Shown: positions 9,791 to 22,495, counted from the first letter of the stretch. The stretch: 64,000 nucleotides of DNA from Thermothielavioides terrestris NRRL 8126 (GCF_000226115.1 NC_016458.1:9281501-9345500); one strand, 5' to 3'. Notes: a model not told the origin generated them from the sequence alone. Numbers and translations: made by a program.

Positions 9791-12700
9791 TTAATAAAGT
9801 ATAGAAATGTTTGAACTTCTACTTTAAAAGCTACTTCGTTAAGCTATATATAGGTATCTACGCTATAGGGTGGTAAAGCACGTTGAACTACTTGTTCTAA
9901 TACTCTTAACGAAGCTATATATTATAAATATCTATATAGTATAGACGAATATTAATCTTTATATACTCTTCTACTATAAGGTGGATCGTCTACTAATTGT
10001 TATAGAAGATCTTCTAGGGCTCTCTAGTTTTAAATACAAGGTCTCTAAACAAATACTTTAGAGCGATTGTCTTAGCTATAGTAAATGATAGAGCTTTCAA
10101 CTCTATCTTTGTAGAAGATATAATAATAGTATTTTACTATATAGCCTTTTAGAAGATTAATTTATTAAAGAGCATTATAATATAGCTCTATAAAAAGCGT
10201 TATATTTTTAGATTATTAGTATACAATATATCGAATATAATCTAGAGTACCTAGTAAACAACCCTACTTCTATATTATATACTAAGGAAGCGTATAATAT
10301 ATAAGTACGAGATAACTCGTTTTACTACTTTAATATACTTTAGTCTTAGATTCGTTAGGAACTAAGAGAGCTTCGTAGCTATAAACGCAATGTCGAGCTA
10401 GATTATAACTATAGAATAGAGAATTAAGTCTATAAGCTCTTAGTATAGTTTAACCTACTTAGGGGTCGCCTCTCCTTTAAATTTATAAAGCTCTTCTATA
10501 AAGAGAGGAATAGCTAGAGCGTTTACAATGTTGAAGAGACTATACTTCTTTACAATCTTCTCGATATATTAGTCGTATATAAGCTAGATTTTATATACTC
10601 TATAGTTATAAATAACCTTAATCCTAAGGAAATATATAACATCACTTTGCTTATATACTTTATACTTTGCTTTAATACCCTTTATAATATACTCTATAGC
10701 TATAGCGTTATTCTAATAGTAAACTACTAGAAAGTCGTCGATATAGAAGATAAGGATTATCTTCTTTTTAAAGTCGAGGAATAAATAAGGTTCTTCTATA
10801 TAGGGCTATATCCTAAGCTCCTTAAGAGCATTATAAAACTTATTATACTATTAGAGCAGTAAGTCCTTTAGCCTATAGAGAGCCTTTAGAAGCTCTATAT
10901 AGATCCCTAATTTCTTAAATCCTTTTAGAAGCTTATAAGTCACCTACTCTATATTTAGCCTCCTTATATTTAGGAACGCCTATTTAACATCGAACTACTT
11001 TACTTCGAGGTCGAAGTATACTATAAACGCTATAACAGTATAAAAAGAGTATATAGCGAGGGTAGCTATATATATATTTATAATATTAGTAGTACCTTAT
11101 AGATTACTTTATATATAAATATATACTTTATACTTTTTAAGGTTGCTATCCTTATTAAGCTTATAGTCGAATACTTATTTCAAAGGTAGAGGCCTCGTTT
11201 TTATATACTCTCGCTTAATCTCTCGCTACGTTCCTTTGCTTATAAGATTATAGATTTCCTTATATATAGCTGCCTTAAACTCCTTCCTATACTTATAGTT
11301 CTCTAAGTCTCTCTAGCTCTTTAAGATTAGAGGGAGCTTAGTATTATAACGTATTGTTAGTATCTAGCTAATAGCGGTAGCAAATACTATATATAGAGTT
11401 TAAAACGACTTTAGGAAGAGCGTCTCAATACCCTTCTAAAATATAGGGAAGAGTATCTCATTACTATCGTAGTATTCCTAGGGAGTAGAATCTAAATAAT
11501 TAGTCTAAAACCTTAGCCTTAGATTCTCCTATATTTCTAACGACCTAATAAAAAAATATATATATACTCCAAAGCTATATTTAGAGCTATATTCTTATAC
11601 ACTTTTATAAAAAGCTTCTAAATTTATATACTCCTCTTTATAGATATAAGATATTCTCTAGGCTTATATCGTAGCTTTAGTATATTCATTCCTAGTTTAT
11701 TGGTCAAAGGTTACGTTTATAGAGCTTCAGGCCCTATAGGCTAAGCATCCTACTCTGCTATATATTCTACTATATTGTAGAATATATCCTCTTCTTTACT
11801 TTATAGAGCTAGGGGCTCTATAAGCGGAGAAGCCTTATATTCGCTCCTAAAGGCAGCGCTTTATAGGATAGCCACTACTAGCCCAAGGTCTCTAGGTACT
11901 CTACTAGTCTCTAGAAAAGCACTAGAATCATCGACTAGACCCCTATTTCCATTATCATCTCTATTTGCAAGCTTTTTCTACGGATAAGCCTATAGTTCTA
12001 ATAATATCTTAGAGGTCAAGAGTCTACCCTATACCTATACTTCTTCTACTCTCGAGTCTTGACCTAGTAGTATACTTTTACGCCTAGGAACTATAATAGT
12101 AATAGACTTAAACGTTGGTCCTCTATATTCAAGTTCGTAGAACGTTCGAAGAATCGATATAGTGTCCTAGGTCTCTTTAACCTCCTTGTCTAGATGCTCT
12201 ACTACATTTTTAACAATAGTAACTTCCTAAACTAGAAGCTCATCTTTACCTAGATAATAAAAGGTCCTTTCGTTGAACGTTATATTCTTTATTATAATAA
12301 CCTTATTAAACTTAAGCACTTAGATATAGTAAATATTAGATCCTCTATACCTAATTAAATACCTAATTCGTCTATATAGCTATACTTTGAATTCTCTTTT
12401 TTAATACCTAGCTTTATATTCTTTATCTAAAGAGTATACTCTATAGCTATATACAAAGATCCTAGACTAGTTAGGGTATAGATCTACAATTAGCGTTTAG
12501 TAGAAAGTTGGTTCCTACTAACGAAAATAGTTTTTAAATTAAGAGTAGAGTACCTTATTAAGGCTCCGAAGACTATAAGTATAGCTAGGCGAAATAGTAT
12601 ATAAGAAGGCAACTACCTTTACTCCCTTTAGCTAGAGCTTTATAGATAGGTTTACATTAATAAGCATCTTTATACTCTTTAGCTATAAAACTTATTCTAT

Positions 12701-14940
12701 ATACTTTAAAGCTCTATTTAGCTATAAAGTATATATTAGTATAAGCTCTAAGTCAATATCTTCATTATATATCTAGAGCTAGTAAGCTGTTAGTTAATAA
12801 TCTTCTAGTACAATAACTCCTATATTGTTGTCCTAGTAGATCTTATAGACGTTAAGTCCCTATTGCCATTTGACCTAGCGTTCAAAGGCTCTAATAGTAT
12901 TGAAGAGCTCGGTTTAACCTTTGTTAAAGAGTATAAAAGCTTAGATCTATCTATTGAATTCGTCTTTAATTGTAAAGAGGTACTAAGATTAGTTAAACCT
13001 AGAAGAGAATAAGAAGAGGTCCTAAGAGATATACTAGAATAGGTATAGAGTATAATACTTTGTTTTATAAAGCGTATTATACTCCTTAATATATAATAAA
13101 GTATATATCTTATATTCGATCGTCGACGGGCCTTAGATCTTAACGTTCTTAGCACTTTACGCTAATGCCTAAAGAGCTCTTTGACCTAGATATCTAAATC
13201 TCTCATACTAGAGCTCCTTAGTATCTTCTCTCTTTCAAAGTATATATAACGTATATAATCTCGCATTATCCTTATAAACAACTATATTCACTGTCACTAG
13301 GTCTATAAAGCTTTATAAAGGTTAGTGAATATAAAAGTAAAAGGAAAGGTTCTTCGATTTAAGGAAAACTATATTAAACTTATAGACCAACTATTTAACC
13401 TTTATACTCTTTTTAAGTGTTCTATACTATAGAGAGTAGTCTAGACCTAAATATTAAATACTAGCTATATATAGAGCGGTTTTTAATATAATATTAGTAT
13501 AAAAGCCTTCTACTATAGTGATATCCTTTAAATAGAGGTCTATAGTTCCTTTCCCCTACTCTCTATCTAGTACCCTCTTTATAATATACTCTTCTCTTTT
13601 TAAAATAGAAAAAGTAGTAGTACCTACTTCTATATAGTTACCGTCTCCTAATAGTATAAAGGTACTAGGCACTAGGAGCTTTTTATCGTTGACGATATAT
13701 AGAGTAGTATAATTGTTAAGGAAAGTACTTTAAGAAAGCTAGTAGATAATAGTAATTAAGAATATAAGTAGATAGTAAGCTCCTTTGCTAAAGAGGCTTA
13801 GGTCGATAATAATATAAACGATCTTATATTAAGGAGAACTAACCTAGAGTTCCTCTACTCTATAGAGCTAAAGCTATACCGCTTTTAGAGGCTCTTTTAG
13901 AGGGAATTCTACTTTAATTCGTTAAAGCGTTCTCTAATTTTAGTAATCTATACTTCTAAGAGCTTATAACGACCTTTCTCTATCTTAATAATTATCGTCT
14001 AGAGAAACTAGTAGTCTATTAGCTTCTATTTATATTTGCTATTTACTTTATAGAAGTATAGATAGAGCTTTAAACTATAAAAGCCTACGCTATTTAAGGA
14101 ACTATTGCCTTAAGCTACTCCTAGAGAAGTAAATATACTATAGCTAAGCCTTTTAGATTAGGTATTGTCGATTTAAATACCGAGGTAAGCGCCTAGCTTA
14201 TCGAGTATAGAAATCGAGCGCCCCTTAGCTTCGAGTACCTCGATCTTAGAGAGCTAGTAGCGAGCCTAGTCTAGGGCAATATAGTAACCAACTACCTTAA
14301 TAAGGTGCTTAGAAGCTCTAGGTTTAACGACCTTAGGGATATCGAAGCTCTTTATATATAGGTAGGGCTTATTCTAAAAGTGGTACTACTTATACAGATT
14401 GATACCTACTCTATAAGCTTCCTATAATACTATTATATATTGACAAGTAGCTATATCTTTAATAAAAGCGTTAATAGATATAAGCTACTTATAGAGCTTA
14501 TAAATAAGAGCTTAAGAGCTACTAAGGCCTATATTTATAATAGCGATATATATAATATTAAATAGAAGTTAATAAACAAAGTATATAATCTATTAGTTAA
14601 TAAGCAAATATAATTTAACTCTATTCTCCTAGATAGTAGAGAGTATAAAGTAGTCCTTATATATAGCTTTAAACTTAGTAGCAACCTCTTATTCAATAGG
14701 AGCTAAGGCTTGTTTTATAGAAATACCTAATTTCTTAGTACATTTCTTATAAAGCTCTTCGACTATATTATCCTCTATAAGAACCTTCGGTCGTTTATCC
14801 TATAGCTCGTTGAAAGTATCTAGATTATATTTGTCCTAGATATTATTGCTTAAAGCTAAGATCTTAAGCTCTATAAACTATTTAGTCTAATCTATATAGG
14901 ACTAAAGTATAACGATCGAGTTACTCTTAGTAATAGCTAT
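9790..14940 (-). mobile_element. Ty1/copia retrotransposon remnant, RIP-degraded
   Basis: The minus strand reads, from right to left, gag (from about 14,940), integrase (core around 12,750-13,060), reverse transcriptase (YIDD motif at 10,734-10,745) and RNase H ending near 9790. Integrase before RT is the copia order. The frames need many TAG codons read as Gln or Trp. I could not pair any LTRs: nothing near 9390-9790 resembles 14,950-15,340. The left end appears lost or replaced, and the 5' LTR may lie within 14,990-15,357. An (AG)9 run sits at 14,967-14,984. Confidence 0.82.
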
Positions 14941-16113
14941 ATCAAAATATAGAGTATAAGAAAAGGAGAGAGAGAGAGAGAGAGCTTACTATAGATTATT
15001 TACTACGTATAATTATAGAGCGCTTAGGCTTATAACTAATATATTATAGCGAGCTACAAGGTATAGATATAACGGTATGATCGTAATAGAGTATTGGAAT
15101 ACAAAGAGAGTATAGTGTTCTAATACAAAAGAAAGCTAAGGACTGAATAGAGCGTGGCATATATACACCCAAGAGTAGGGAAGTCATAGCCAATGCGCTA
15201 TACCAAGCTCTGAACCCCTTACCCCTGACGTGATAAATCCCTACAACGAAAACTCTAGAGGATTTGCCTAGCAAATGAACCGAAGCCTCCTTCCTCGCTT
15301 CCTCTATATATATAGTATATATTCGAAAGGCATCGTCATTGAAGCTTCGCTTCAATAAAAGTCGCCTAGACGAAATTCTCCTACCTCTTAGAGCACAATA
15401 TAGTTGGAAGACCATCTCTCAAGATAAGAGAACATCTTTAAGAGAAGGGATCATTTTCAAAAGGAATTATTTTCGGTTGAAGGTTGCTTGTAGAAGGAGG
15501 GATCAACGTACTTCTTCTCCTAGGGGAAATATTTCGGTCTGTCGGACAGTCGGACTGTCCCTGACCCTTTCGTCAACCCCTTGTGGCGCGCTATGGTACC
15601 TACGCAAGTCAAGATTCCGATTTCCGGGAACCAGGCCCTAGCCTTTGCCAAGCCAATGCAAATTCCACGGTCGATCTCTGCACAACCAGAACAGGAGACA
15701 TGCCGTGGGGGCATTGTCTGATATGGAGAATCGCTCCGCAGGCAGCAGGTCGAGGTGAGGAACAACAACAGGGCGAGCCGCCCGTTCCGCTGGAGCAATT
15801 TATGAGAAAATGACTCGCTTCTTTTCAGCAATATTCAGTAATCATCAAATCGGAGAATCCAGAAAATAGAAAACCTCCTTCCTGGCTTATCGCATTGCGC
15901 GGGCGTTGTCCTAAGTAATGGTTGTGCAGAACATTGTCTTGCGAGCGTCTGGAAGGAAAAGCGAGAGAGAAACAATGCTGAGCATTCCCCACGGTACGCC
16001 TGAACACTTGCTGCTATTGCACAGAAAGAAGACTGCACACCCCTCCGTTCCAACTCCTCTGGCATTCATCCGAATCGTCGTTCTCCCAGGGTCGATGCAT
16101 ACAGTCTAGCCAT

Positions 16114-16461
16114 CTAACGATAGACGTGCTTGGTGGTGATGTGGTTGCCGGCAGCATCCTGATACACAGTGGTGTAGTGCGGGTAAGAGTCCTTCTTGCT
16201 GGGATGCTCGGTTTCCCTGATATTCTGAGTTAATATTGCCAAGCAGCTCGTGCACAGCTCAAGGTCTACTCACGTCATAATGGCAATCGCAGCATTAGCT
16301 GGGATAGGGGCCTTTTCCAAAGCCGTGGCGAATTCCTCTTGGATCTCGGGCGACAGCAACACGCGGTGCCAGGCGTCAGTTTTTGTAGCGTACTTGGCCG
16401 TGATGGCTCGACCACCGTTTATGACAGTCCGGATGACGGAACTAGAGATCACTTTCGGCAT
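16114..16461 (-). CDS. Small conserved-looking hypothetical protein (96 aa)
   Basis: Two exons on the minus strand: 16,274-16,461 and 16,114-16,216. The intron has a GTGAGT donor, a TTAAC branch-like site and an ATATCAG acceptor. The protein starts MPKVISSSVIRTVINGGRAI and ends with a TTKHVYR-like tail; the join restores a clean frame ending in TAG. An upstream in-frame ATG (16,497) would add 12 residues, but I chose the later one because of its better context. I see no signal peptide or membrane helix. Clean splicing and a TATA box suggest a functional gene. I do not know its function. Confidence 0.7.
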
Positions 16462-16583
16462 CTTCGAAGACAATGTGAGAAGAAAGCTGGGACTCAACGC
16501 TGGGGCTCGGTGGACTGAATGGATGTGTAAGATTGCGCTTTTGGAGGCTGAAGGGACATGGTCACAGCAGTGGGAAGTTCGAT

Positions 16584-16595
16584 GCCCTTATATGC
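16584..16595 (-). promoter_or_regulatory. TATA-like box for the small gene
   Basis: The minus strand reads GCATATAAGGGC here, about 125 bp upstream of the chosen ATG at 16,461. This is a typical spacing for a fungal core promoter with a short leader. Confidence 0.5.
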
Positions 16596-17380
16596 CCCAT
16601 GGCTCCACGCCGCGAGCTTGAAAATGGATTCATATTTCCATCGCACTTGATCCAACATTGCTGGCCTCCGGCAGCACGGCCTCGATCCCGCCCTCGTTGC
16701 TCTCAATAGCGTCCAAGGAGCCGCTGACGAGAATGAATCACGACCAGGCCAAGTAGCCGCCGACCGGGCTGGGCTGGAGGGACCTACGTGCAGCTTCTCC
16801 TCCATGCCATTGAACCTGATGTTCCTCCACCTGCTTGTCTCACACGACAGAATATCTCGCCAGTCTAGCGGCCATGATTGGCCTGGTTCGTGACGCGAAT
16901 GCGAGGGCTGTCACACCACGACGCCTTCCATCACGGCGCCTACAGGCCTATTTTGGACATAGCCGTGGCCAAACAAATGCGGCCGTGGCGCTTGACGTCC
17001 CCTGTTCCCGCAGAGGGACGTTCGCTTTGCAGGGGGCCGGACCTCATCCCCACATCGCCCGGGCGCTTCGCCCAGATGGTACCCGAGGTAGACTTTGGCG
17101 CCCCGCTAGATACTAGCCTACTATAGCGCACCACAGGGGGTTTGCCAAAATAGTTATAGCGCCTATCTCCTTGGTCAGGGACAGTCCGACAGACCGAAAT
17201 ATTTCCCTTAGGAGAAGAATATACGTTCAACTCTCCTTCTAGAGATAATCTTCAACCGAAAATATTTCTTCCTGAAAATGATCCCTTCTCTTAAAGATGT
17301 TCTCTTACACTGAGGGATGTTCTCTCACTTACATTGTGCTTTAAGAGCTAGGAGAATTTCGTCTAGGCGACTTTCGTAGC

Positions 17381-17871
17381 GACGACCCCAGTAAAATGAC
17401 TAACAGCTCCAGTAGAATGACTACGCGCGTCGGGGTGGCCCGTGCGCCACCACCAAAATCAGGGAGCACAAGTCGACATAGCCCCTAGCCAATGCATCAC
17501 CATAGAAAACGCCCATACGCCTACAGGGCATACGTATCGTAAATGCTCAGTGTTGAAGCCCTGTCGAGGAGCTTTAAATGGACGGTTTTCTTTCGTAGTT
17601 TGGCCTAGTATTGGGCGAGCAATTGAGGGTTGCTTTGTGGTGGTTGCTATCGTGGTCGGAGTGACATGTGACTCCAGTACAGTACCTGAGTACTTACCGT
17701 AGGGCAGAGTGGTGATACGCGCTCCAGAGTTTTGGTGGTGGCGCACGGGCCACCCCTGATTTTGGTGGTAGGGCACGGGCCAACACCCCTGATTTTGGTG
17801 GTGGTGCACGGGCCACCCCGACGCGTGTAGTCATTCTACTGGAGCTGTGTAGTCATTTTACTGGGGTCGTC
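17381..17871. mobile_element. MITE with TIRs of about 84 bp and 5-bp target duplication
   Basis: Ends are GACGACCCCAGTAAAATGAC and its inverse. The left arm is about 17,381-17,464 and the right arm about 17,789-17,871. GTAGC flanks both sides (17,376-17,380 and 17,872-17,876) as a target duplication. The right arm is extended by two more tandem copies of a TTTTGGTGGT...GCACGGGCCA unit (starts 17,730 and 17,760) where the left arm has one. The interior (about 320 bp) has no convincing ORF, so this is non-autonomous. It inserted just outside the right arm of the larger inverted-repeat segment. Confidence 0.75.
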
Positions 17872-17876
17872 GTAGC

Positions 17877-18429
17877 GATGGTCTTGGAAAATTGAACATT
17901 CTACGACTCTGTGATCCAATTCGTGCTCCAAGAAGGTAGTGGAGACCATGTCGACAACCCCCGGTGGCGCGCTATGGTATGTACTAGCGTAGGTACTATG
18001 TAAGGTACCTACCTAGGTACCTATTCCACACAGTACACTCAGTGTACCTAAATACCTAGCGAACAGGCTGGCATATGGGAGTGGGCCACTGGTAAGAATA
18101 GGTATCTAGCCCCAGCACTAACAGCTGGATTGAGCCGGGAATTACCTGGGTATTATTAGCACAGAGGCTTAATTTGCATGCAGCCCCTAACAGCGGCCTG
18201 CCCGCTTTGCTTGCCCGTTTGCTACCTTAGTTATGCGAGTACGGAGTGTGTTAACGTTACCCTAGTGTACTTTCTTTTAGGCGCATACCTGGTAGTACCA
18301 TAATTGTGCACGGGCCGCAGCTTTGTCCCATCGGCTTCAATGGCTGGCCAACGAGGCGAATCCGCGAACCGACCGACGCACATTCTTCAAGGCAGCATTT
18401 CCAACCACCACTTTCCCTCGTGCTGAGTT
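17877..18429. other. Intergenic, no gene seen
   Basis: This holds a third copy of the GGTGGCGCGCTATGGTA motif found in the inverted-repeat arms (about 17,960-17,977), then a stretch rich in GGTACCTA repeats (17,990-18,060). I see no coding signal before the kinase gene. Confidence 0.5.
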
Positions 18430-19666
18430 ATGTGTGTTCTCCGCGCGATGTATTTCAATCGTCTTGCCCGCACAGCATACCTCAGTCGACTGGGCTCCCG
18501 TAACAGCTTCAGAATGGCATCCACCATTGTTGGAGCATCAGGCCGCGAGTACATCCAAGGCGAGGTTCTCCAGCGCGATCCCAAGGATAACAAACCTCGC
18601 ATCTTCAAAGCCGGGTACGTTCAAAACCCCATGTGCCCAAGCATAGCTCGGTGGTAAAAAATCTGACCATTGCCACTCAGGTGTGGAAATGAGTCTTTTG
18701 TCTTCAAACACGTGTCTCAGCCCTTCTATGATCTGTCCCAGCAACTCGCTCTGGAGTTTGCAGGCTCTGGTCGGCTGCGGATGCACGTGGATGCCAACCA
18801 GAACGAGCGCATCCTGGTGTATCCATACTTCAACAACACTCTCCTTGCCTTGATTAGAGAAGATCCGGACTTTCCTCCGGCAGAAAGGGTAAAAATCCTG
18901 CGCGTTGTTGCCGAGGCTATCCAAGAACTTCACTCCAAAGACTGGATCCACAACGGTGAGTAATTGATCTGCGGTTGGGCACTGGTCATCATTTTAACCA
19001 CAAGACGGCCCTTGCAGATGTGAAACCTGACAACATCCTGGTGGACTGGGCCAGCGACGAAGATGGTAACAAGACGGTCACCAAGGCGGCGCTCGGCGAC
19101 TTTGACATTGCGCTCAAGCTGAAGGATGGCAAGCCGCTCTACGGCCCTCATGCCGTGGGCAATGCCATGTGGCGAAGCCCTGAAGCCCAGACCGGACGGG
19201 GCGTGACAAAGGCGTCTGACGTCTTTTCCTTTGGACTCGTCGTAGGCGACCAAAATCCAATCTTTCTTCCCCTTGCACGAACGCCGCCGACGCTGACCTT
19301 CGTTTGCAGTGCATCTACGCTCTTGGAGGCGGCGACTTCCTGCTCCTGGACAACTACCAGGAGCTTGCCGAGCGAGGAATTAGCCCAGAGCAGGAGATTC
19401 TGACCAGACACTTTGCGTACTTCGGCCCCGTGACCGAGGGGCTCCTGACGCAAGTCAACAGCGAGGTTTGGTCCAGGGCTCTGGAGGCCGCGTCGAGGAC
19501 GGGACAGCGCGCTGTGGAGGATAACCCTCTGCTGAGGTTCGAGTGCTGGGGGGAGGGCCTCGGCCCCGCGGCTGTCGACATGATCTCCGGCATGACAAGG
19601 CTTGACCCGGCCGCCAGGCTGACGATGGAGCAAGTCCTGGAGCATCCGTGGTGGACGGAGGAGTAA
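18430..19666 (+). CDS. Atypical protein kinase-like protein (four exons)
   Basis: Exons 18,430-18,614, 18,681-18,955, 19,018-19,241 and 19,310-19,666 give 346 aa; a later in-frame ATG at 18,448 is equally possible. The fold is that of a Ser/Thr kinase. A beta-3-like lysine lies in FVFKHV, the catalytic loop reads HNDVKPDN in place of HRDxKxxN, the metal-binding triad reads DFD instead of DFG, and a RSPE motif stands for APE. The last lobe ends with the LDPAARLTMEQVLEHPWW signature of kinase subdomain XI. The glycine loop is not obvious. The catalytic Asp and Lys remain, so activity is possible. Substrate is unknown; no membrane segment is seen. Confidence 0.82.
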
Positions 19667-20807
19667 TAGAGCATGACGAGCCCCGCACCGTTGGCTGGCG
19701 TGGCGTCTTAAAAGACTGGCGTAGGTAATTAGCCCCCACGACGGGCATCTCGACACTCCATTCCCGGCAGGCACCACAACGTGTTCTGCATCATCGCAGA
19801 TTGAGACGACTATCGAGCTGGCTCTTTGCCACCCCCCTTTTGCGTATGGTGTAAGCCGTTGAATGCTTCATTGCCAGTAGCATCGTGGCTGTTGATCCTT
19901 CCCGTCAACAGCCAGCTTTGGCCCCCATGTGTCGCTTGCGAGGACTCGACTGTACTCGCAAACAACATTAAATCGCTCCGTACAAGTAGAAGACGTCTCT
20001 GGTTATGGCGCCAGCTACGCCTGACCCCGCTCAACGCGAAGCAGCGAGAGTGGTGGCTGACCGTGTCCTTCATACCTAGGTAACCAGGTGGTGTGGCCTT
20101 CCAGCTTGTGCGTCGATTCGCATGGTGGCGCTGCGGGAGGGGTGTTCAGGGGCCGAATTGAACTCGACAAGTTTGACAGTGCGTCCACTTCATGCTTCGA
20201 TGGGCAAGCAGACCGGTCATAGCGTGGGTGTGCCACGCAGCCAGAACATCCGACTTGCTGCATCTCTACGTAGATGCCACTGAGAGTAAATCGTGTGACG
20301 CAGAGTCGAAGCGAGAAGTCGTCAATGAGTCAGCCAAGTGGGCTGCCGCTACTTATACTTGTACATGTACAACGTGGAGTTCAGTATCTCGCCCCAGGCT
20401 TTCGAAAATGCTGTGTGCTCCGTTCACGCATCCACGGCTGGCTCGGGGTCGAGTTGTCCCTCAGGTGCCTGGACGATGCCGAAACGGCTCTGATCCGGTC
20501 GCCTCTGAGCCGGCTTATCGCCATCCACGTTGGCTGCGGTGCTCTGTGTGTGCCGCGTTTCGAGTGCCACTGGAGCACACCGTCACACTGGCAGATTGAT
20601 GGGTAGCAAGTCGAGTCACTCTGCTCTTCATGACCCTGCAACACAATGCAGCTCCGCGAGGTACAACACAGGAGACACCGGGGCATAAATAGTACGAGAA
20701 CCGGCAGGCAACATACCCGTAGACTCTCCTTCGCAAAGCCATCATCGAGGGACACCACTTCACAATGTTCATGACAACTCGAACACTTAGAACCGACTCG
20801 CACAACA
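19667..20807. other. Intergenic with TATA box of the next gene
   Basis: I see no convincing gene here. CATAAATA at 20,684-20,691 lies about 117 bp upstream of the ATG at 20,808 and is a good TATA candidate for it. Confidence 0.5.
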
Positions 20808-21604
20808 ATGTCGTACAGCGGGAGCAGGCGTTCTCGCGACCCGCGACGGCGGTCGGCAGATCATGGCGATGACCTCGGTTCCGGCCGCGAGCTGGCGCTG
20901 TACAACCCGGTCGGCTGGGACGTGGCACCGTACGACGTGGCGCCGTACGACGCGGCGGCCGCCGAGTACCCCTACCAAGGGTCCATCCCGCGTCCACAGA
21001 GCCCCGCGGCGGCACTGCCCTCCATCACATCCAGCCGTCACCGCTCCCCTTCCCTCGTCAGGATCATCTCCTCCACCGCTCGCCTGACCATCACCTCGCC
21101 CCGTGCCCACAGCCGCCCCCCCGTTTCCCAGCCCCGAACCACCAGTTATTATCCCCCGCCATCCCGCACCGGCCGGCACCACCACCACCCCGGCACCGTA
21201 GCCGCCCGCCATCGCCACGCCGGCACCGCAGTCCTCCACCCCCGCGCCGGCACCGCAGCCGCCCACCATCGCCGTCGCGACACCGCACCACCACCAGGGC
21301 CCCGACCGTCGCCAGCGGCGCCGAGTACGAGTCCGACGGCCCGGACTACGGCGCGCTCGACCGCCACCCGCCGCCGTCGTTCCTGCGCGGCCCGCGCACG
21401 CGCGTCTTCATCAACGGGCGTGAGGTCGAGCCCGAGTTCCGGTACGAGATCGGCGGGACGGCGTACCCGGACGGCGCGTGGCTGTTTGACGGGCTCGCGC
21501 CGGCGAATTGGGGCTCGGGCGCAGGCGCGGGAGCGGGCGGCGGTGGGGATGGGGGCGGGAGTGGGAGTGGGAGGCACGACGGTGGTAGGAGGAGGAGGCG
21601 GTAG
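20808..21604 (+). CDS. Hypothetical proline/arginine-rich protein with apparent frameshift
   Basis: The ATG at 20,808 opens a plausible N-terminus with SR/RD-rich sequence and a repeated (VAPYD)2 motif. The same frame becomes unnatural after about 21,000. A second frame, one base back, carries a low-complexity Pro/His/Arg stretch and then a well-formed C-terminus (about 21,305-21,604) with the motifs FLRGPRTRVFINGREVEPEF and GAWLFDGLAP, ending in Gly and Arg runs. No good intron explains the switch between about 20,990 and 21,080, so this is a frameshift, an assembly error or an unusual splice. Function unknown. Confidence 0.55.
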
Positions 21605-22495
21605 GTTGTGAGTATACAGGGGTGGGGGGGAGATGGAGGGAGGAGTTGTTGGCTCTGGGATTCTGTGGCGTTGTGAGAGGCCCTGCTGAGATGCGGAGAG
21701 AGAACTTACGGCCGGCGTTGGATTATTGCGTGTTGGATGGAGACGCGTGAACCCCGTACTTAGCCCTGGCTTTGCTTGAGTATGCTGAAATATCTGTGGT
21801 ATTTCTCCATTTTACACCCAAGATTATTGACGAGCCTGGTGGTTTGCCTGACAAGGGTTCACCAGTGTCTGCCCTTTCATCCTTTGTTAACCCTGTTTTG
21901 GAGTTCTGCTCATGATCAAGCAGTCGGGAAGAGTATCTGCAGGAAGACTATCGCCTTCGTTTGAACCTGGGTGAACGGCCATACCGGCATTTTGCTATGA
22001 CCGTGCAGGATCACTTTCCTCTGGATTGCCAAAATCGAGGAGCAAATGAGCAAATGCGGCAGCGCGCACATCGCCAGATGACGGCAACGGCTCCCAAAGC
22101 ATTTGCCAACTTGCTTGAGTTGCGGTTCGAGAGACTTTGGACGACGTTCCAGGCCGGGATTAGGATGTTGGTTGGACGGGGCCGGAGCAGCCTTTTGCCC
22201 GGGCCTCGGACTCAGCCGTCGCCGGAATAAGCGAGGGCGCATTGGGAGTCCGAGGATCAGGATGTCGCCGACGCCAAGACGGACTTAGTTAGACCAGGCA
22301 GGCCTTCTGACGCAACAGCTGTCTAGGTAGGTATCTTTCAGTTTATCTCTGGGAGGCCGGCAGATTGAGATTGCACTTCGATCAACTCACATCTTTCGGA
22401 CGAAGTGATGGTCGACAACCAAGCTTGAAGACTTTGAGCGCGCCCACTTACACCACCACACATTCAAGGCTGCCATCGCCGACCGACCGCCCGCC
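21605..22495. other. Intergenic, no gene seen
   Basis: Short frames occur here but none looks like a protein. The last 150 bp are the presumed promoter of the dehydrogenase gene. Confidence 0.4.

Larger units (their letters stand above)
15358..17374. mobile_element. 2-kb segment bounded by long inverted repeats
   Basis: The left arm (about 15,358-15,600) and right arm (about 17,108-17,374) are inverted copies starting AAAGTCGCCTAGACG. They share long blocks around GAGAACATCTTTAAGAG and AAATATTTCGGTCTGTCGGA. The right arm has a small internal insertion and the left a duplicated GGACAGTC. The interior is GC-rich with an apparently intact gene (16,114-16,461) but no transposase that I can see. 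The left edge coincides with the border of the RIP block. No clear target duplication was found. It could be a non-autonomous DNA transposon carrying a gene, or a gene trapped between two inverted element copies. Confidence 0.6.

Noticed and set aside
12820..13155. 111-codon minus-strand open frame in the copia remnant
   Set aside because: The true copia integrase reads in a neighbouring frame with TAG stops; this open frame is an accident of AT-rich sequence.
15044..15415. 123-codon minus-strand frame at the edge of the AT-rich block
   Set aside because: It crosses the border into the inverted-repeat arm and is more likely a decayed copia LTR than a gene.
17700..17820. Spaced repeats resembling a CRISPR array
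   Set aside because: These are adjacent tandem units in a MITE arm in a eukaryotic genome, without spacers.
19148..19777. 209-codon minus-strand frame over the kinase gene
   Set aside because: It spans kinase introns in antisense and lacks protein character.
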